Positions 53,801-61,619 of a DNA stretch of 64,000 nucleotides are shown one piece after another. Position numbers and translations under genes: made by a program. How positions within the stretch are numbered: the first letter of the stretch is position 1; every line of letters starts with the position of its first letter. The notes under the pieces were generated by a model. That model was not told the DNA's origin. It saw only the letters and a list, made by a program, of their open reading frames with translations, and ran no database searches. Source of the DNA: Rhea pennata (Eukaryota > Chordata > Aves > Rheiformes > Rheidae); contig NC_084682.1 in the NCBI RefSeq assembly GCF_028389875.1, positions 7,574,001-7,638,000 of the forward strand. The letters are read 5' to 3'.

Positions 53801-56149
53801 CTATCTTGACCCTTAAACCTCAAAGAGGAGGTTTAAATTTAAAGGCAAATCTTCCTAAAATGTCTTCCTGATCATTTCCTTAGTGGGTCAGTCACTATGA
53901 TTGGCTTGGTGCCCACAGTACATGGTGGTTTTGTCCTTGCTGTCTTGGACTCTAGGACTGTATGATCTGTATGGAGAAGCTGGCCTCCGCCTCGGGTTAT
54001 AGCGACGCATGCGAGTGCAGCACAATCAAGCCGGAGATGGTTGGTCGCCTGACAAACTGCCAGCACTCTTTCCACATGCTCTGCGTGCTGGCCATGTACT
54101 CCAATGGAAACAAGGTACCAAGCCAGCCCATCTCCAGTGGGGTCCTGTGCCCTGTATCCAGGTGAGTGTGGAGGTCTGATGCCTGTTTCTGTTTCCCCTA
54201 CAGGATGGGAGCTTGCAGTGCCCCTCTTGTAAAACTATCTACGGAGAAAAAACTGGTACTCAGCCCAAAGGGAAGATGGAATTCTCCACTTTTCCCCAGT
54301 CCCTTCCTGGCCACAAGGACTGTGGGACAATCCAAATTGTGTATCACATCAGCAGAGGCATTCAGGTGGGTACAAGGCATCTTGCAGGAATGGCTGCTGT
54401 TAGACAGTGCTGAGGCTGGCGGGGAGAAGCTGTATGAGCCTCCCAGAGCAGTACCGGGAACCCAGTACAGTACCTGTTGGGACAGCCCATCTTTGTGCAG
54501 CCTGTTTAAGGTGCCTGGAGCTGTTAGCTACACAGGGTGGTCTTCAGTGTATCAGTGACTTTAGTCTCCTCCATGAAGGATGTTTGCCTACTTTATAGAC
54601 CCTGGGGCCAATCTGCCTCTCACTAGCCTTTTACTTTTACCTACTGTAAAAATTGTCTACCTAAAGCAGGGAGGAGACTCCGCCAGTGCTTACAGGGTGG
54701 GAGAGATTCCAGCGTCTTATTTCACAACTCACATCTGAGCTTTGGGAGGTTGCAGTGAGCTGGAAGGCTAGAGGCAGGTGGTCTTTCTTTTAGGGCATCC
54801 TTAGACTATGTAGAGAAGCCGTGGCTTGAGGCTGCCTCTGAAGAGCTGACTTTACACGTATCCCAGCCTGAGGCATCTCATGGAAGATCTGTGGTATTAG
54901 CATGTCCCATAGGAACAAGTCAAATACCTCATACTCTTAATCAGCAATACATTGCTCCTTTTGGATGGAAGAGCTGGTTTGAGATGGTCCTATCCTAAAC
55001 CCTGCTGCTGATCCTAACTCTTACTACTGAAGAATTGTGCAATCCATACAAAGGTGGAAGTGTCCATGCAGAATATGTCCTTTATCTGTTGCAGGGCCCT
55101 GAGCACCCCAACCCTGGGATGCCTTACACAGCAAGAGGCTTTCCTCGCTATTGTTATCTGCCAGACAATGAGAAAGGCAGAAAGGTAAGGCTGCACCTTG
55201 ATTACATGACCCCTCCACATTAGTCTCTTGGCTCTGTATTAGTGGCTTTAAACAGTAGGGCTGTTTCTAGGAGAGCTGCTCCTGTGATGCTAACCAGCTG
55301 TTCTAGCTGGTTGTCCATGCTGTTGTTCCTTAGGTGTCTTCATAACCCCTCTGGCCTTAAAGGTTTTGCTTTGTGTTTACAGCTCTGACTAGGAAGATTA
55401 GTTCTCTTTCACCCCTTGGCTAAACAAAAGCCCACCTCTTTTTTTTTCTTTTTTTTTTGAGAAAACACTCCTGGCCTGTTTTGAGCTATGCTGTTATAAG
55501 AGTTTGCTCATAGAACCACTGAGCTTGAAAAAAATCTGTCTGCTGACTTTTCCATCACCATTTCCTGTGGGTGAATGTTTGTTTCAACTTGCGCCAGTAT
55601 TTTTCAAGTCCTAGAGGACTGGCATGTAGAGGGAGTTAATTGTCCTTCGCATTAGAGACACTGCATAGATAACTAGGAGATGGAGTTGCCTCTGTTGCTG
55701 GTATCTTCAGTTTCTTGTTGCTACAGCAAGGATGTAGGTTGTTAAGCTTCTGGCAAGCAGCTGCGTCCATGTCTCACCTGAATGTTTCCCTTGGAAAGGA
55801 CAATGGAGGTGTTCCCACAGCCTGGCAGGAAGGGGCTGCTCATCTGATTGTTTAGTGACTCAAGTCTCCTAGCTGCTGGAAAACAGCTTTGATATTTTCT
55901 TTTCCCCCCTTCTTCCACCTCTAGGTCCTGGAGCTCCTAAAGGTGGCCTGGAAGAGACGCTTGATTTTCACAGTGGGCACCTCTAGCACCACTGGTGAGA
56001 GCAACACAGTGGTGTGGAATGAGATCCACCACAAGACAGAGATGGACACAAACCTGAGTGGCCACGGCTACCCTGACCCCAACTACCTGGACAATGTGCT
56101 GGCAGAGCTGGCTGCGCAGGGCGTCACTGAGGACTGCTTGAGACAATGA
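18454..56149 (+). CDS. DTX2: Deltex E3 ubiquitin ligase 2 (DTX2), nine coding exons
   Basis: DTX2 is a cytoplasmic/nuclear RING E3 ligase that modulates Notch signalling. Its DTC domain binds ADP-ribose or NAD and directs ubiquitin to ADP-ribosylated targets. Coding exons are 18454-18757, 23581-24175, 35845-35903, 43556-43687, 52897-52967, 53956-54114, 54204-54365, 55095-55184 and 55925-56149. All junctions are GT/AG and in phase, giving 598 residues; human DTX2 is about 622. WWE1 covers about residues 28-105 (WEW at 33-35) and WWE2 about 121-185 (WEW at 124-126). A basic Pro/Ser linker with PKPSR follows. The RING zinc ligands are C389, C392, C422, H424, H427, C430, C446 and C449. The DTC domain fills about 450-598 and keeps S545, H559, H571 and E585, equivalent to human S568, H582, H594 and E608. 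An in-frame TAG at 18436-18438 fixes the start, whose context (AAAATGG) is strong. The Ser/Pro linker between exons 3 and 4 is shorter than in the human long isoform. Confidence 0.96.
18758..23580 (+). other. DTX2 intron 2
   Basis: The intron is 4.8 kb. It has no recognisable exon or full mobile element. The 3' end has a T-rich tract with TTTATTTATTTA-type sequence before the acceptor. Confidence 0.8.
23581..24175 (+). CDS. DTX2: DTX2 exon 3 (WWE2 and linker)
   Basis: At 595 bases this is the largest coding exon. It begins [13 protein letters not shown], carries the whole second WWE domain, the conserved CSCQQCW segment, the YRHSM block and [16 protein letters not shown]. It ends at GTCAG|GTACAG in phase 2. 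Confidence 0.96.
31767..31861 (+). other. Possible relic or alternative DTX2 linker exon
   Basis: After a good acceptor (CTCTTTGCACTGCAG) the phase-2 reading frame gives a Ser/Pro-rich peptide containing [13 protein letters not shown]. This resembles the SHLGPQHLPPGSS part of the linker in the long human DTX2 isoform, as I recall it. The nearest donor-like site (TTGA|GTAAAT) would leave phase 1, not the phase 2 needed to join exon 4. So this is a decayed cassette exon, a frame-changing alternative exon or coincidence. Confidence 0.2.
33200..33352 (+). mobile_element. CR1 LINE 3' tail, degenerate
   Basis: The segment follows the CR1 3' end pattern: ATTTTCAAGAACAGATTAGAC, then GGAGGTGGACTAAGTGATGT and a diverged TTC/CAG tail, compared with the usual TTCAA..CTGGACAAAG and GGTTGGACTAGATGATCT. 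It is 5'-truncated, without reverse transcriptase, and old. CR1 is the dominant LINE of birds and other sauropsids. Confidence 0.7.
35762..35844 (+). repeat. (CT)n microsatellite forming the exon 4 polypyrimidine tract
   Basis: About 66 bases of CT repeat, broken by one G near 35809, run into a nine-T stretch and CCCTCCAG, the acceptor of DTX2 exon 4. The repeat is therefore the polypyrimidine tract itself. No branch point is obvious inside it, so the branch site probably lies just upstream. Confidence 0.9.
35845..35903 (+). CDS. DTX2: DTX2 exon 4 (PKPSR linker, 59 bases)
   Basis: This small exon encodes [20 protein letters not shown], matching the MPKPSRVQQALAG block of human DTX2. Phase 2 in and phase 1 out agree with its neighbours. 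Skipping it would shift the frame. Confidence 0.93.
35904..43555 (+). other. DTX2 intron 4
   Basis: This 7.7-kb intron contains a degenerate CR1 tail near 39.4 kb, a 15-A run near 38.86 kb, a T run near 39.28 kb and a short TA repeat near 40.74 kb. No additional exon is supported. Confidence 0.8.
39335..39480 (+). mobile_element. CR1 LINE 3' tail, degenerate
   Basis: GGTGTTTAAGGATCAGCTGG, GCAGTGGACTAGGTGGTCAT and ACCTTCTAATATTGT line up in order with the CR1 3' end (TTCAAGGCCAGGCTGGAC, GGTTGGACTAGATGATCT, CCTTCCAACCC). It is 5'-truncated and well diverged, with no coding part. Confidence 0.65.
43556..43687 (+). CDS. DTX2: DTX2 exon 5
   Basis: It encodes [20 protein letters not shown] followed by a basic Ser/Lys stretch ending KMSKK, matching human GMTSVLMSAIGLPVCL...KMSVK. 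It runs from phase 1 to phase 1, so skipping it would preserve the frame. The acceptor is CCGCTGTAG and the donor AAAG|GTAGTT. Confidence 0.95.
43688..52896 (+). other. DTX2 intron 5
   Basis: This 9.2-kb intron has a purine-rich stretch at about 44.82-45.07 kb, four tandem CCCCAG units near 46.20 kb and a CpG-rich patch at 47.14-47.30 kb. It ends in a long T-rich tract before exon 6. No exon is supported inside it. Confidence 0.8.
52897..52967 (+). CDS. DTX2: DTX2 exon 6 (acidic hinge before the RING)
   Basis: It encodes [20 protein letters not shown] followed by PADE, matching the human PEPEQVIKNYTEELKVPPDE hinge. Phase 1 in and phase 0 out are correct. Confidence 0.94.
52968..53955 (+). 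other. DTX2 intron 6
   Basis: This is an ordinary 1-kb intron without recognisable repeats or extra exons. Its acceptor is GGACTCTAG. Confidence 0.85.
53956..54114 (+). CDS. DTX2: DTX2 exon 7 (first half of the RING finger)
   Basis: It encodes [17 protein letters not shown] and then [10 protein letters not shown], supplying zinc ligands C389, C392, C422, H424, H427 and C430. It is phase 0 at both ends. Confidence 0.96.
54204..54365 (+). CDS. DTX2: DTX2 exon 8 (RING end and DTC start)
   Basis: It opens [20 protein letters not shown], giving the last zinc pair C446/C449, and continues into the DTC fold with [15 protein letters not shown]. It is phase 0 at both ends. The preceding intron is only 89 bases. 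Confidence 0.96.
54366..55094 (+). other. DTX2 intron 8
   Basis: This is a 729-base intron with ordinary GT/AG ends and nothing else recognisable. Confidence 0.85.
55095..55184 (+). CDS. DTX2: DTX2 exon 9 (DTC core)
   Basis: It encodes [20 protein letters not shown] then [10 protein letters not shown], nearly identical to the mammalian Deltex DTC core. It is phase 0 at both ends. Confidence 0.96.
55185..55924 (+). other. DTX2 intron 9
   Basis: This is a 740-base intron. Interrupted T runs lie near 55.44 kb and a CCCCCCTTCTTCCACCTCTAG acceptor tract at the end. Confidence 0.85.
55925..56149 (+). CDS. DTX2: DTX2 terminal exon 10 (DTC active-site half)
   Basis: It encodes [20 protein letters not shown] and continues through [20 protein letters not shown] and [10 protein letters not shown] to TGA. 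All four residues known to contact ADP-ribose or NAD or to be catalytic in human DTX2 are kept. The C-terminus ends in one Gln rather than the human Glu-Gln-Gln. Confidence 0.97.
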   Translation, partial: VLELLKVAWKRRLIFTVGTSSTTGESNTVVWNEIHHKTEMDTNLSGHGYPDPNYLDNVLAELAAQGVTEDCLRQ

Positions 56150-56621
56150 GTTGCATTGTGGGGCTGGCTGGGCCATGCACACCTCCAGGGCCGTCTGGTT
56201 TGGAGGCCTGTCTAGTGCACTTACTCCTGTTGCCTTAAGTTCCCGCGTCTGACCACTTGTCACACTGAGCAATAACACTGTAACGCGGGAGCTGTGCGTG
56301 CTCTGAGCAGTCTCTTTTTCTGGAGGGAAGGCTACTTTTGTAGAAAGTGGGCTCGTGTCCCCAAGTAGGGCTTATGGCCACAGCCAGGACTGGATAGGAG
56401 AATTGCTGTGAGGTGACAGATCCCCTTGCAAAGGTAGGACCCTCACCCTGGTAATACTTTGGGGACAGGAGCAGGGAGAAGGGAACATCTCACTCCCACT
56501 AGATCACTCAAGGAAACTGAGGGCCTCCTTGCTGCAGCATGTCACAGCTCTGTCTCTGGGGTGGTTCTTACAGTAAAGCATCCTGCCCCTGTAGCTGATG
56601 CCTGTATCTCTGCTTGGTCAT

Positions 56622-56627
56622 AATAAA
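56622..56627 (+). promoter_or_regulatory. DTX2 polyadenylation signal AATAAA
   Basis: This is the first canonical AATAAA after the DTX2 stop, 473 bases downstream. GT/T-rich sequence follows within about 50-80 bases (GGCTTGTGGTGTCTCC), as expected for a cleavage site. The 3' UTR would be about 490 bases. Confidence 0.75.
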
Positions 56628-56644
56628 CACTGCATTGCCATGGA

Positions 56645-59600
56645 GAGTCTCTGCTTTGCCTTCAAACTGCCTGATGGCTTGTGGTGTCTCCTCTCCTGTG
56701 GCCCTCTTTGAGGGAGCAGCCTGCTCTGTGGAGCTGGGGACACTCGATCCAGCCAGGACAAAGGAGGAAAAGCTCAGCTCTGCTAGAGGAACATGAATCT
56801 CTGCAGGGGCAGGACACCAGGCACCCATCCCTGGGGTCTTGGGTTGAAGGCCGTCAGTGTTTTCATCTGCTTCCCTCAGGGGCTCTCCTAGGGCTGTGCT
56901 GTGATTCAAAAGCAAAGGTGTTTGCTCTGTTTCCTCATTGTGGCTGCACACCTTAGCCAGTTACTCCTTTCTCTACCTGTAGCTGTGCATCTCTACCAGG
57001 CATGGTGATTTGGGCAGGGCCCCCCTTCACCCGTTCTGACTCCACAGAGGTTTGGGGGTTGCAGCCATGGTGCCTGCAGAGGTGACCCAGCAAGAAGGAA
57101 CTGGCAGGACCTGGCCCTATCTATCTAGGACACCACAACCCCTGCTCTTGCTGTGAACCATGGTTCCTATCACCACTCCTATCACCCTAAAGTCCTCGTG
57201 GCAAGGCATGCTCCTAAAGTATATCTTCTTTTTCTCATGTGTTAAGTGCAGCAACAGCCCAGCAGTTTGGGGGTTGTTCCTTAGTGCTTTGTGTCCAGCT
57301 GTTCTGTGTTTGCCTGCAGTGAAATGGCTGGCAGAAGGAGGGGCTCTGTCTGCTTTGTGCTGCTGCCATCAGACAGCCGGGGATGGCAGAGGGAGCGCTG
57401 GTGCCACCAAGTGGTGACAGGGCCGTTTGCTCCCCTGGTCTGTGCTACGGCGCTTGGCTGGGAGCAGATCTGTCCCTCTGGCCGCAGCGATGCAAGTCTG
57501 CTAGCAAAGATGGTCTCCAGGCAGGAGCACGCTCCTGCGCGGCCACGTCTGCTCGTTCAACGCGCCGAGGCCCCGGGAAAGGGGCATTGCTCCAGTCCCC
57601 TTGACCTTGGGCTCATCACCACCTTGGTGCCCAAGGCTTTGTAAGAGCAACTGCTGGTTGCTCCTCTCCAAGGCTACATCCCCCCAGCTTGCAAGTCCCT
57701 AGAGCTCTGCCTCCGTTAAATCTGCCGTTAGTTCCCTTCGGCACAACAGAGCCCCCGGTGCCTTCTGCCGCTTCACCGCTGGCCTAGCGGCTCTGAGACG
57801 CAGCCTTGGTTCCTGGTATCTGCCGGCCAAGAGTCCACATAGGACTAATATGTCCTATGTCACCAAAGCAAGGGGCAAATTCTGCTTTCTGTCACCAGTA
57901 AAATAAAAATGAAAGATTTTTTCAGAGCTACTATGAGCTTGGGGAGTTTTCCCTGGTGTCTACCTTGTACTTGTGTATTCTTCTTGGTTAACTCTCTGCT
58001 CACCGGACAGCAGCCTAAGCTCCGGCCGGGCTTTAGAGAGGAAACACTCAAATACCCAGCCACGTCTGGAAGTGCTGCAAAAATGGGAGCTTCCGGGGAA
58101 CAGCAGGTACACGTCTGTGATTTGCTGAGCTCTAGTAAATGGTTCCGTCTGCTCTTCTCCCACTCTGGTTGCAAAATGGAGTGGTTTCTAGCTTAAGCCT
58201 CAGCTTTCAATCCGCAAATCACGTTTCCCCAGCAAGTGAAACACTAGATTGAAGAGCAAATTGGGTAGGGTTCACGTGGTCTTGTGCTAAGCAGGAATTT
58301 CCTGCTGAGCACGGCTGAGGGCACACGAGCCCTCGCTTTGGCAGATGCTCTTCTGTGCATGAATCAGAGGGAGCCACCCTGTGCCTGGGCCGCTCCAGGG
58401 CTGGGGAGCTGCAGGGTGAGCCAGGCGGGCTTGACTGCTGACCCCGAGTCCTCGCCTTCTCCCCTACGAGGCCACAAGAGGTCTCCAATAAAAGCCTGTG
58501 CTCTGCACAAGCTGGAGGTGAGCCCTGAGGCAGCTCAACCGGCCCGGGAAGGGGGTGCAGGCTGCAAGGCTGAGCTGTGCGGTTAAGCAGTCCTGGGTGC
58601 TCCACCACTGCTGGGCAGGAGTGTTGGTCACCTCCCTTTGCCCTGGGGCTGGAGGAGCTGCTGGCTGAGGGCAGACTGGTGGAGGGCCAGTGCACCACGA
58701 AGGCATGACTGCAATGCCGTGGTGCTGGTCAGAGCTGGGAGGGAACAGAGCTGAATGAGTGCTTATAATGCTGCCAAACAGGTCCGAAAGCCTTGCTCGC
58801 CTGTCGTCCTCCAGCCTCGCTCCTTCCCAGAGCCCTCTCTGGCCACCACATGGCCAAGGGCTGAGCAGGGCTGGTACCAGCTGCTCCAGGTGCTGCCCTG
58901 AGCCACTGCTGCTCCAGCACCCGCCGCAGCAGAGCAGAAGCCGGGGGGGTCGGGCCAGGCAGGGCCAGGTCTCGGGTGGCAGGTGCTGTCCGTGCATGCA
59001 AGGCACTGGAGGAGCCCGTGGCGTTTGCTCTGGGACAGGCCGGTGCTGCAGCCCCATCAGTGAAATCTCCCCAAGAGGCAGCAAGTCCCAGCTCCCTTGG
59101 TACCCGGCCAGCCTTGCTGCGCCATCAGGCGCGTCGTTGCACTGGGACTTTCCAGGAGCAGTGTCAGGGCAAGGGCCGGGCTGCCCGTGCCCCGCCATCC
59201 TCCGGCTCCCCGCAGCCCCTGGCACTGCTCTGGCTGTGCTCACCAGCCTCCTTCCTTCCCCGGCCGTTGGGCGCTGCCTCCCCCTGCTCCTGCTGCGGCT
59301 GGAGCACCCACCCTTTTCTCTACCCAGTAATGCTGCAGGCGGAGGGGGGGGGGGATTTCGGTTTTCGGGTGCAGGCACCTGGGCACCAGCTGGCTCGTCA
59401 TGCCCACCCCACGGCCGGCCCTTGGGGACCGTTGCCTGCAGGGCAGCCCCAGGCTGCTTCCCCTTGGCGCTCAGCCCACCCCGAGGAGAAACCCGGGCAG
59501 CCGCAGGCAAGGCTTAGCCCAGCGGGTGAACTCCGGCCGGCCGGCTGCCCCCGCGCGCAGCCGGGAGGGCGCAGAAGGGCCGGTGCCCACGGAGCGCCTT
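56645..59600. other. DTX2-UPK3B intergenic spacer
   Basis: GC content climbs steadily across this 3-kb interval, with small CpG clusters near 57.43-57.58 kb and from 58.9 kb onward. A 348-codon minus-strand open frame spans 58464-59510. It has no domain, signal or splice context and is explained by GC-rich composition. A 10-G run lies near 59341-59352. Confidence 0.6.
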
Positions 59601-59905
59601 TCCCCCCGCGCAGTGCCGCGGGCTCGCTTGCAGCGAGGTGGGTGAGTGTCAGCCGAGCCCGCGGGAGCAGCAGCACGGCGGGCGCCAGGGCGACCCGCAG
59701 CCCCCGGCCGAGGCGCCTCGGTGGCGCAACCGGCGCGGGGGCGCGGAGGTGCGCTCGGCCCCGGGGGCCTGGCCGGGCCGGCGGGGCGGGCGGAGGAATG
59801 CGGGGCTGGGAGGGCTCCGGGGGCGGCTGGCCGGCACCGGCGGCCCCTCGGCAGTGGGACGCGGCGAGCGGAGCCGGACGGCGCGTCCTGCTCGCGGCGC
59901 CGGCC
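59600..59905 (+). promoter_or_regulatory. UPK3B promoter-proximal CpG-rich region
   Basis: This very GC-rich segment immediately precedes the UPK3B start codon, with many CpG and G-rich boxes of the Sp/KLF type. No TATA or CCAAT box is evident. The transcription start cannot be placed by eye. Confidence 0.45.
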
Positions 59906-59963
59906 ATGGAGCTGCTGCGGGTGCTGCTGGCGCTGGCCGGGACGGGCGCAGCCGCCGGCCTGG
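59906..59963 (+). CDS. UPK3B: UPK3B exon 1 (signal peptide)
   Basis: It encodes 19 residues of a Leu/Ala-rich signal peptide and ends at CTGG|GTGAAG in phase 1. The ATG context is GGCCATGG, a good Kozak match apart from G at -3. Confidence 0.85.
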
Positions 59964-61209
59964 GTGAAGCAGCCGGGGGCGGCGGGGCGGGACGGGGCCG
60001 CGTTTCTCCCTGGGGTCCCCGCAGGCTCCCCGCCGGGGAGGGGGTGGGCGCAGGGGGCAGCGGGGCGCCGGGCAGCGGCCGCTCACCGGCGCCGCCGCTC
60101 CAGCCCTGCTGCCCTACGTGCCCCGGGTGCCCCGGCAGCCGCTGGCGGGGAAGGTGACGGCCACCACCTTCGCGCTGGACAAGCCCTTCTGCGTCTTCGA
60201 CGGCTACACGAACGCCACCGACGGCGTCTGGCTCGCCGTCGTTTTCGCCAACGGTGAGTGACGCCGCCGTCGCGTCCATCCCGTGCGTCCCGGCGCCGCT
60301 TCCTCCACCGGCCTCTCCCTCCGCGCCCGCAGCCTCGGCCGCCTTCAGAAACCCGGCGTCCACGTGCGACATCCCGCCCTACCGGCGGCTCCGGGCCGCG
60401 CTGGGCTACATGACGCTGGAGACGCCGGCGGCCGCCTACGCCTGCGGGTCGCGGAGCGCCGCCGTGCTGCGGGTGGGCGGCGAGGCGGCCTGCGGCGCCG
60501 CGCGCGGCCCGGCCTCCTGCAACGGGCCCCTGCCCTCCCCGGGGCCGTACAGGTGGGTCGGCGGCGCGGCCCCGCGCCGGGCGCCCCCGCGGGCCCGGCC
60601 CCACGGCGCGGCCCCTTCCGCTCCCCAGGGTGAAGTTCGTGGCGCTGGGGCCGCGCGGCCCCACGGCGGAGACGCTCTGGTCGGAGCCCATCGCCCTGCG
60701 GCAAGGTGACGCGCCGGCCCCCCTCCCCGCCCAGCCGCCGCGGCCCACGGCGCCGGCCGCCCCTCGGCACCGCCTCACCCGGCCCCTCCGCAGCCCGCAG
60801 CCCCGGCACCCTGGAGCGCGGCGTCGCGGGCCGAGGAGCCAGCGCCGCCCTCGTCATGGCCTCCGTCCTCGCCGGCCTGGGCGCCGCGCTGGCCGCGGGG
60901 CTCTTCACCGCCGTCCGGTACGGGGGGCTCGGGGCGGAGAGGTGCAGCCGCGGGCGGGCGTTTATACTTTAAAAAAAGGGGGAAAAAAAGCAGAAAAAAG
61001 CCCCTTTTCCCGACGGGGGGCACGCGGCCCCACCTGACCCCGCTGCTCGTGCCTCCCGCAGCGCCCGCGCGCGCCGGCCCGAGCGCCCGCTGCAGCGCCG
61101 GCTCCCGGCCGCCGCCGGCTCCTTCGCCCGCCGCTCCTACCGGACCCACCACATCCCGCCGGCCGCCCCGCGGCCCCCCGGCGCCTGCCCAGCCCGGGCC
61201 CCGCGCTGA
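59906..61209 (+). CDS. UPK3B: Uroplakin-3B-like membrane glycoprotein (UPK3B)
   Basis: Uroplakin-3B is a single-pass type I surface protein of urothelium and mesothelium that pairs with the tetraspanin uroplakin UPK1B. Six exons join in phase: 59906-59963, 60104-60253, 60333-60552, 60629-60705, 60794-60917 and 61062-61209, giving 258 residues. Residues 1-19 form a signal peptide (MELLRVLLALAGTGAAAGL). The ectodomain has LAGKVTATTF, CVF, sequons N56-A-T and N69-A-S (the second spans an exon joint), then CNGPLPSPGPYRVKF and ETLWSEPIAL. The transmembrane helix lies at about 184-209. The basic tail contains YRTHHIPP at 236-243, matching YMTHHIPP in human UPK3B, and this decides the assignment over UPK3BL. 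Introns are only 75-144 bases and the gene is extremely GC-rich, so such genes are often missed in assemblies and annotations. Confidence 0.9.
60104..60253 (+). CDS. UPK3B: UPK3B exon 2
   Basis: At 150 bases, it encodes ALLPYVPRVP through WLAVVFAN. Its length and phase equal those of exon 2 of the next gene. The donor is ACG|GTGAGT. Confidence 0.92.
60333..60552 (+). CDS. UPK3B: UPK3B exon 3
   Basis: It encodes ASAAFRNPASTCDIPP through GPLPSPGPY and ends in phase 2. It carries four cysteines that probably form ectodomain disulphides. Confidence 0.92.
60629..60705 (+). CDS. UPK3B: UPK3B exon 4
   Basis: At 77 bases, it encodes VKFVALGPRGPTAETLWSEP then IALRQ, the conserved juxtamembrane block of UPK3 proteins. 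It is the same length as exon 4 of the neighbouring paralogue. Confidence 0.92.
60794..60917 (+). CDS. UPK3B: UPK3B exon 5 (transmembrane)
   Basis: Phase from exon 4 selects the first of two nearby CAG acceptors. It encodes a short stalk and an Ala/Leu/Val/Gly helix (ALVMASVLAGLGAALAAGLF). It ends GTCCG|GTACGG in phase 2. Confidence 0.85.
61062..61209 (+). CDS. UPK3B: UPK3B exon 6 (cytoplasmic tail)
   Basis: It encodes an Arg-rich tail with GSFARRSYRTHHIPP and a Pro/Ala end, terminating at TGA 61207-61209. The GSF..RY.THHIPP pattern matches the human UPK3B tail. Confidence 0.88.
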
Positions 61210-61260
61210 GCCCGCCGGGCCGCCCCGCGTGCCGCGGGCCCTCGCGCCCCCTTCGCGCCG

Positions 61261-61266
61261 AGTAAA
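61261..61266 (+). promoter_or_regulatory. Possible UPK3B variant poly(A) signal AGTAAA
   Basis: AGTAAA, a known weaker variant of AATAAA, lies 51 bases after the UPK3B stop in otherwise GC-rich DNA. No canonical AATAAA occurs before the next gene. If used, the 3' UTR is only about 75 bases. Confidence 0.4.
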
Positions 61267-61567
61267 CTCCCGTTTTACGCCTTCCGCCTGCCTCCCCCGC
61301 GCCCTCCCTCGCCCCGGCGGCCTCCCCGCGCGCGGGCCGTTCCCGGTCCCGCGGGCGAGCCGGCCGGGCCTCGGCGCGCCGCCCCGGGGCGCGCTCAGGC
61401 GTAGCCAGCGCTCCCCGCGGGGGAAACCAGCTCGACCTGTTTGCGGCGGGGAGGCCGCGGGGCGGGCAGGAATGTGGGCGGCCGCCGGCCCGCGGGCGGC
61501 TCCCGCCGGGACGGGCTGCGCGGCCCCTCGCCGTGCTGCCTGCACACGGGCCCCGGCCGCCGGCGCG

Positions 61568-61619
61568 ATGCTCCCGCTGCTCCTGCTCCTGGCGACGGCG
61601 CCCGGCGCGCTCGGGCTGG
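61568..61619 (+). CDS. UPK3BL1: UPK3BL1-like exon 1 (signal peptide)
   Basis: It encodes MLPLLLLLATAPGALGL and ends at CTGG|GTGAGT in phase 1. Because it begins with a clean hydrophobic core, this ATG is preferred over the one at 61472. Confidence 0.75.

Noticed and set aside
58464-59510. 348-codon minus-strand open frame between DTX2 and UPK3B
   Set aside because: It is Pro/Ala/Gly/Arg-rich, has no domain or splice context, and lies where stop codons are rare because of high GC.
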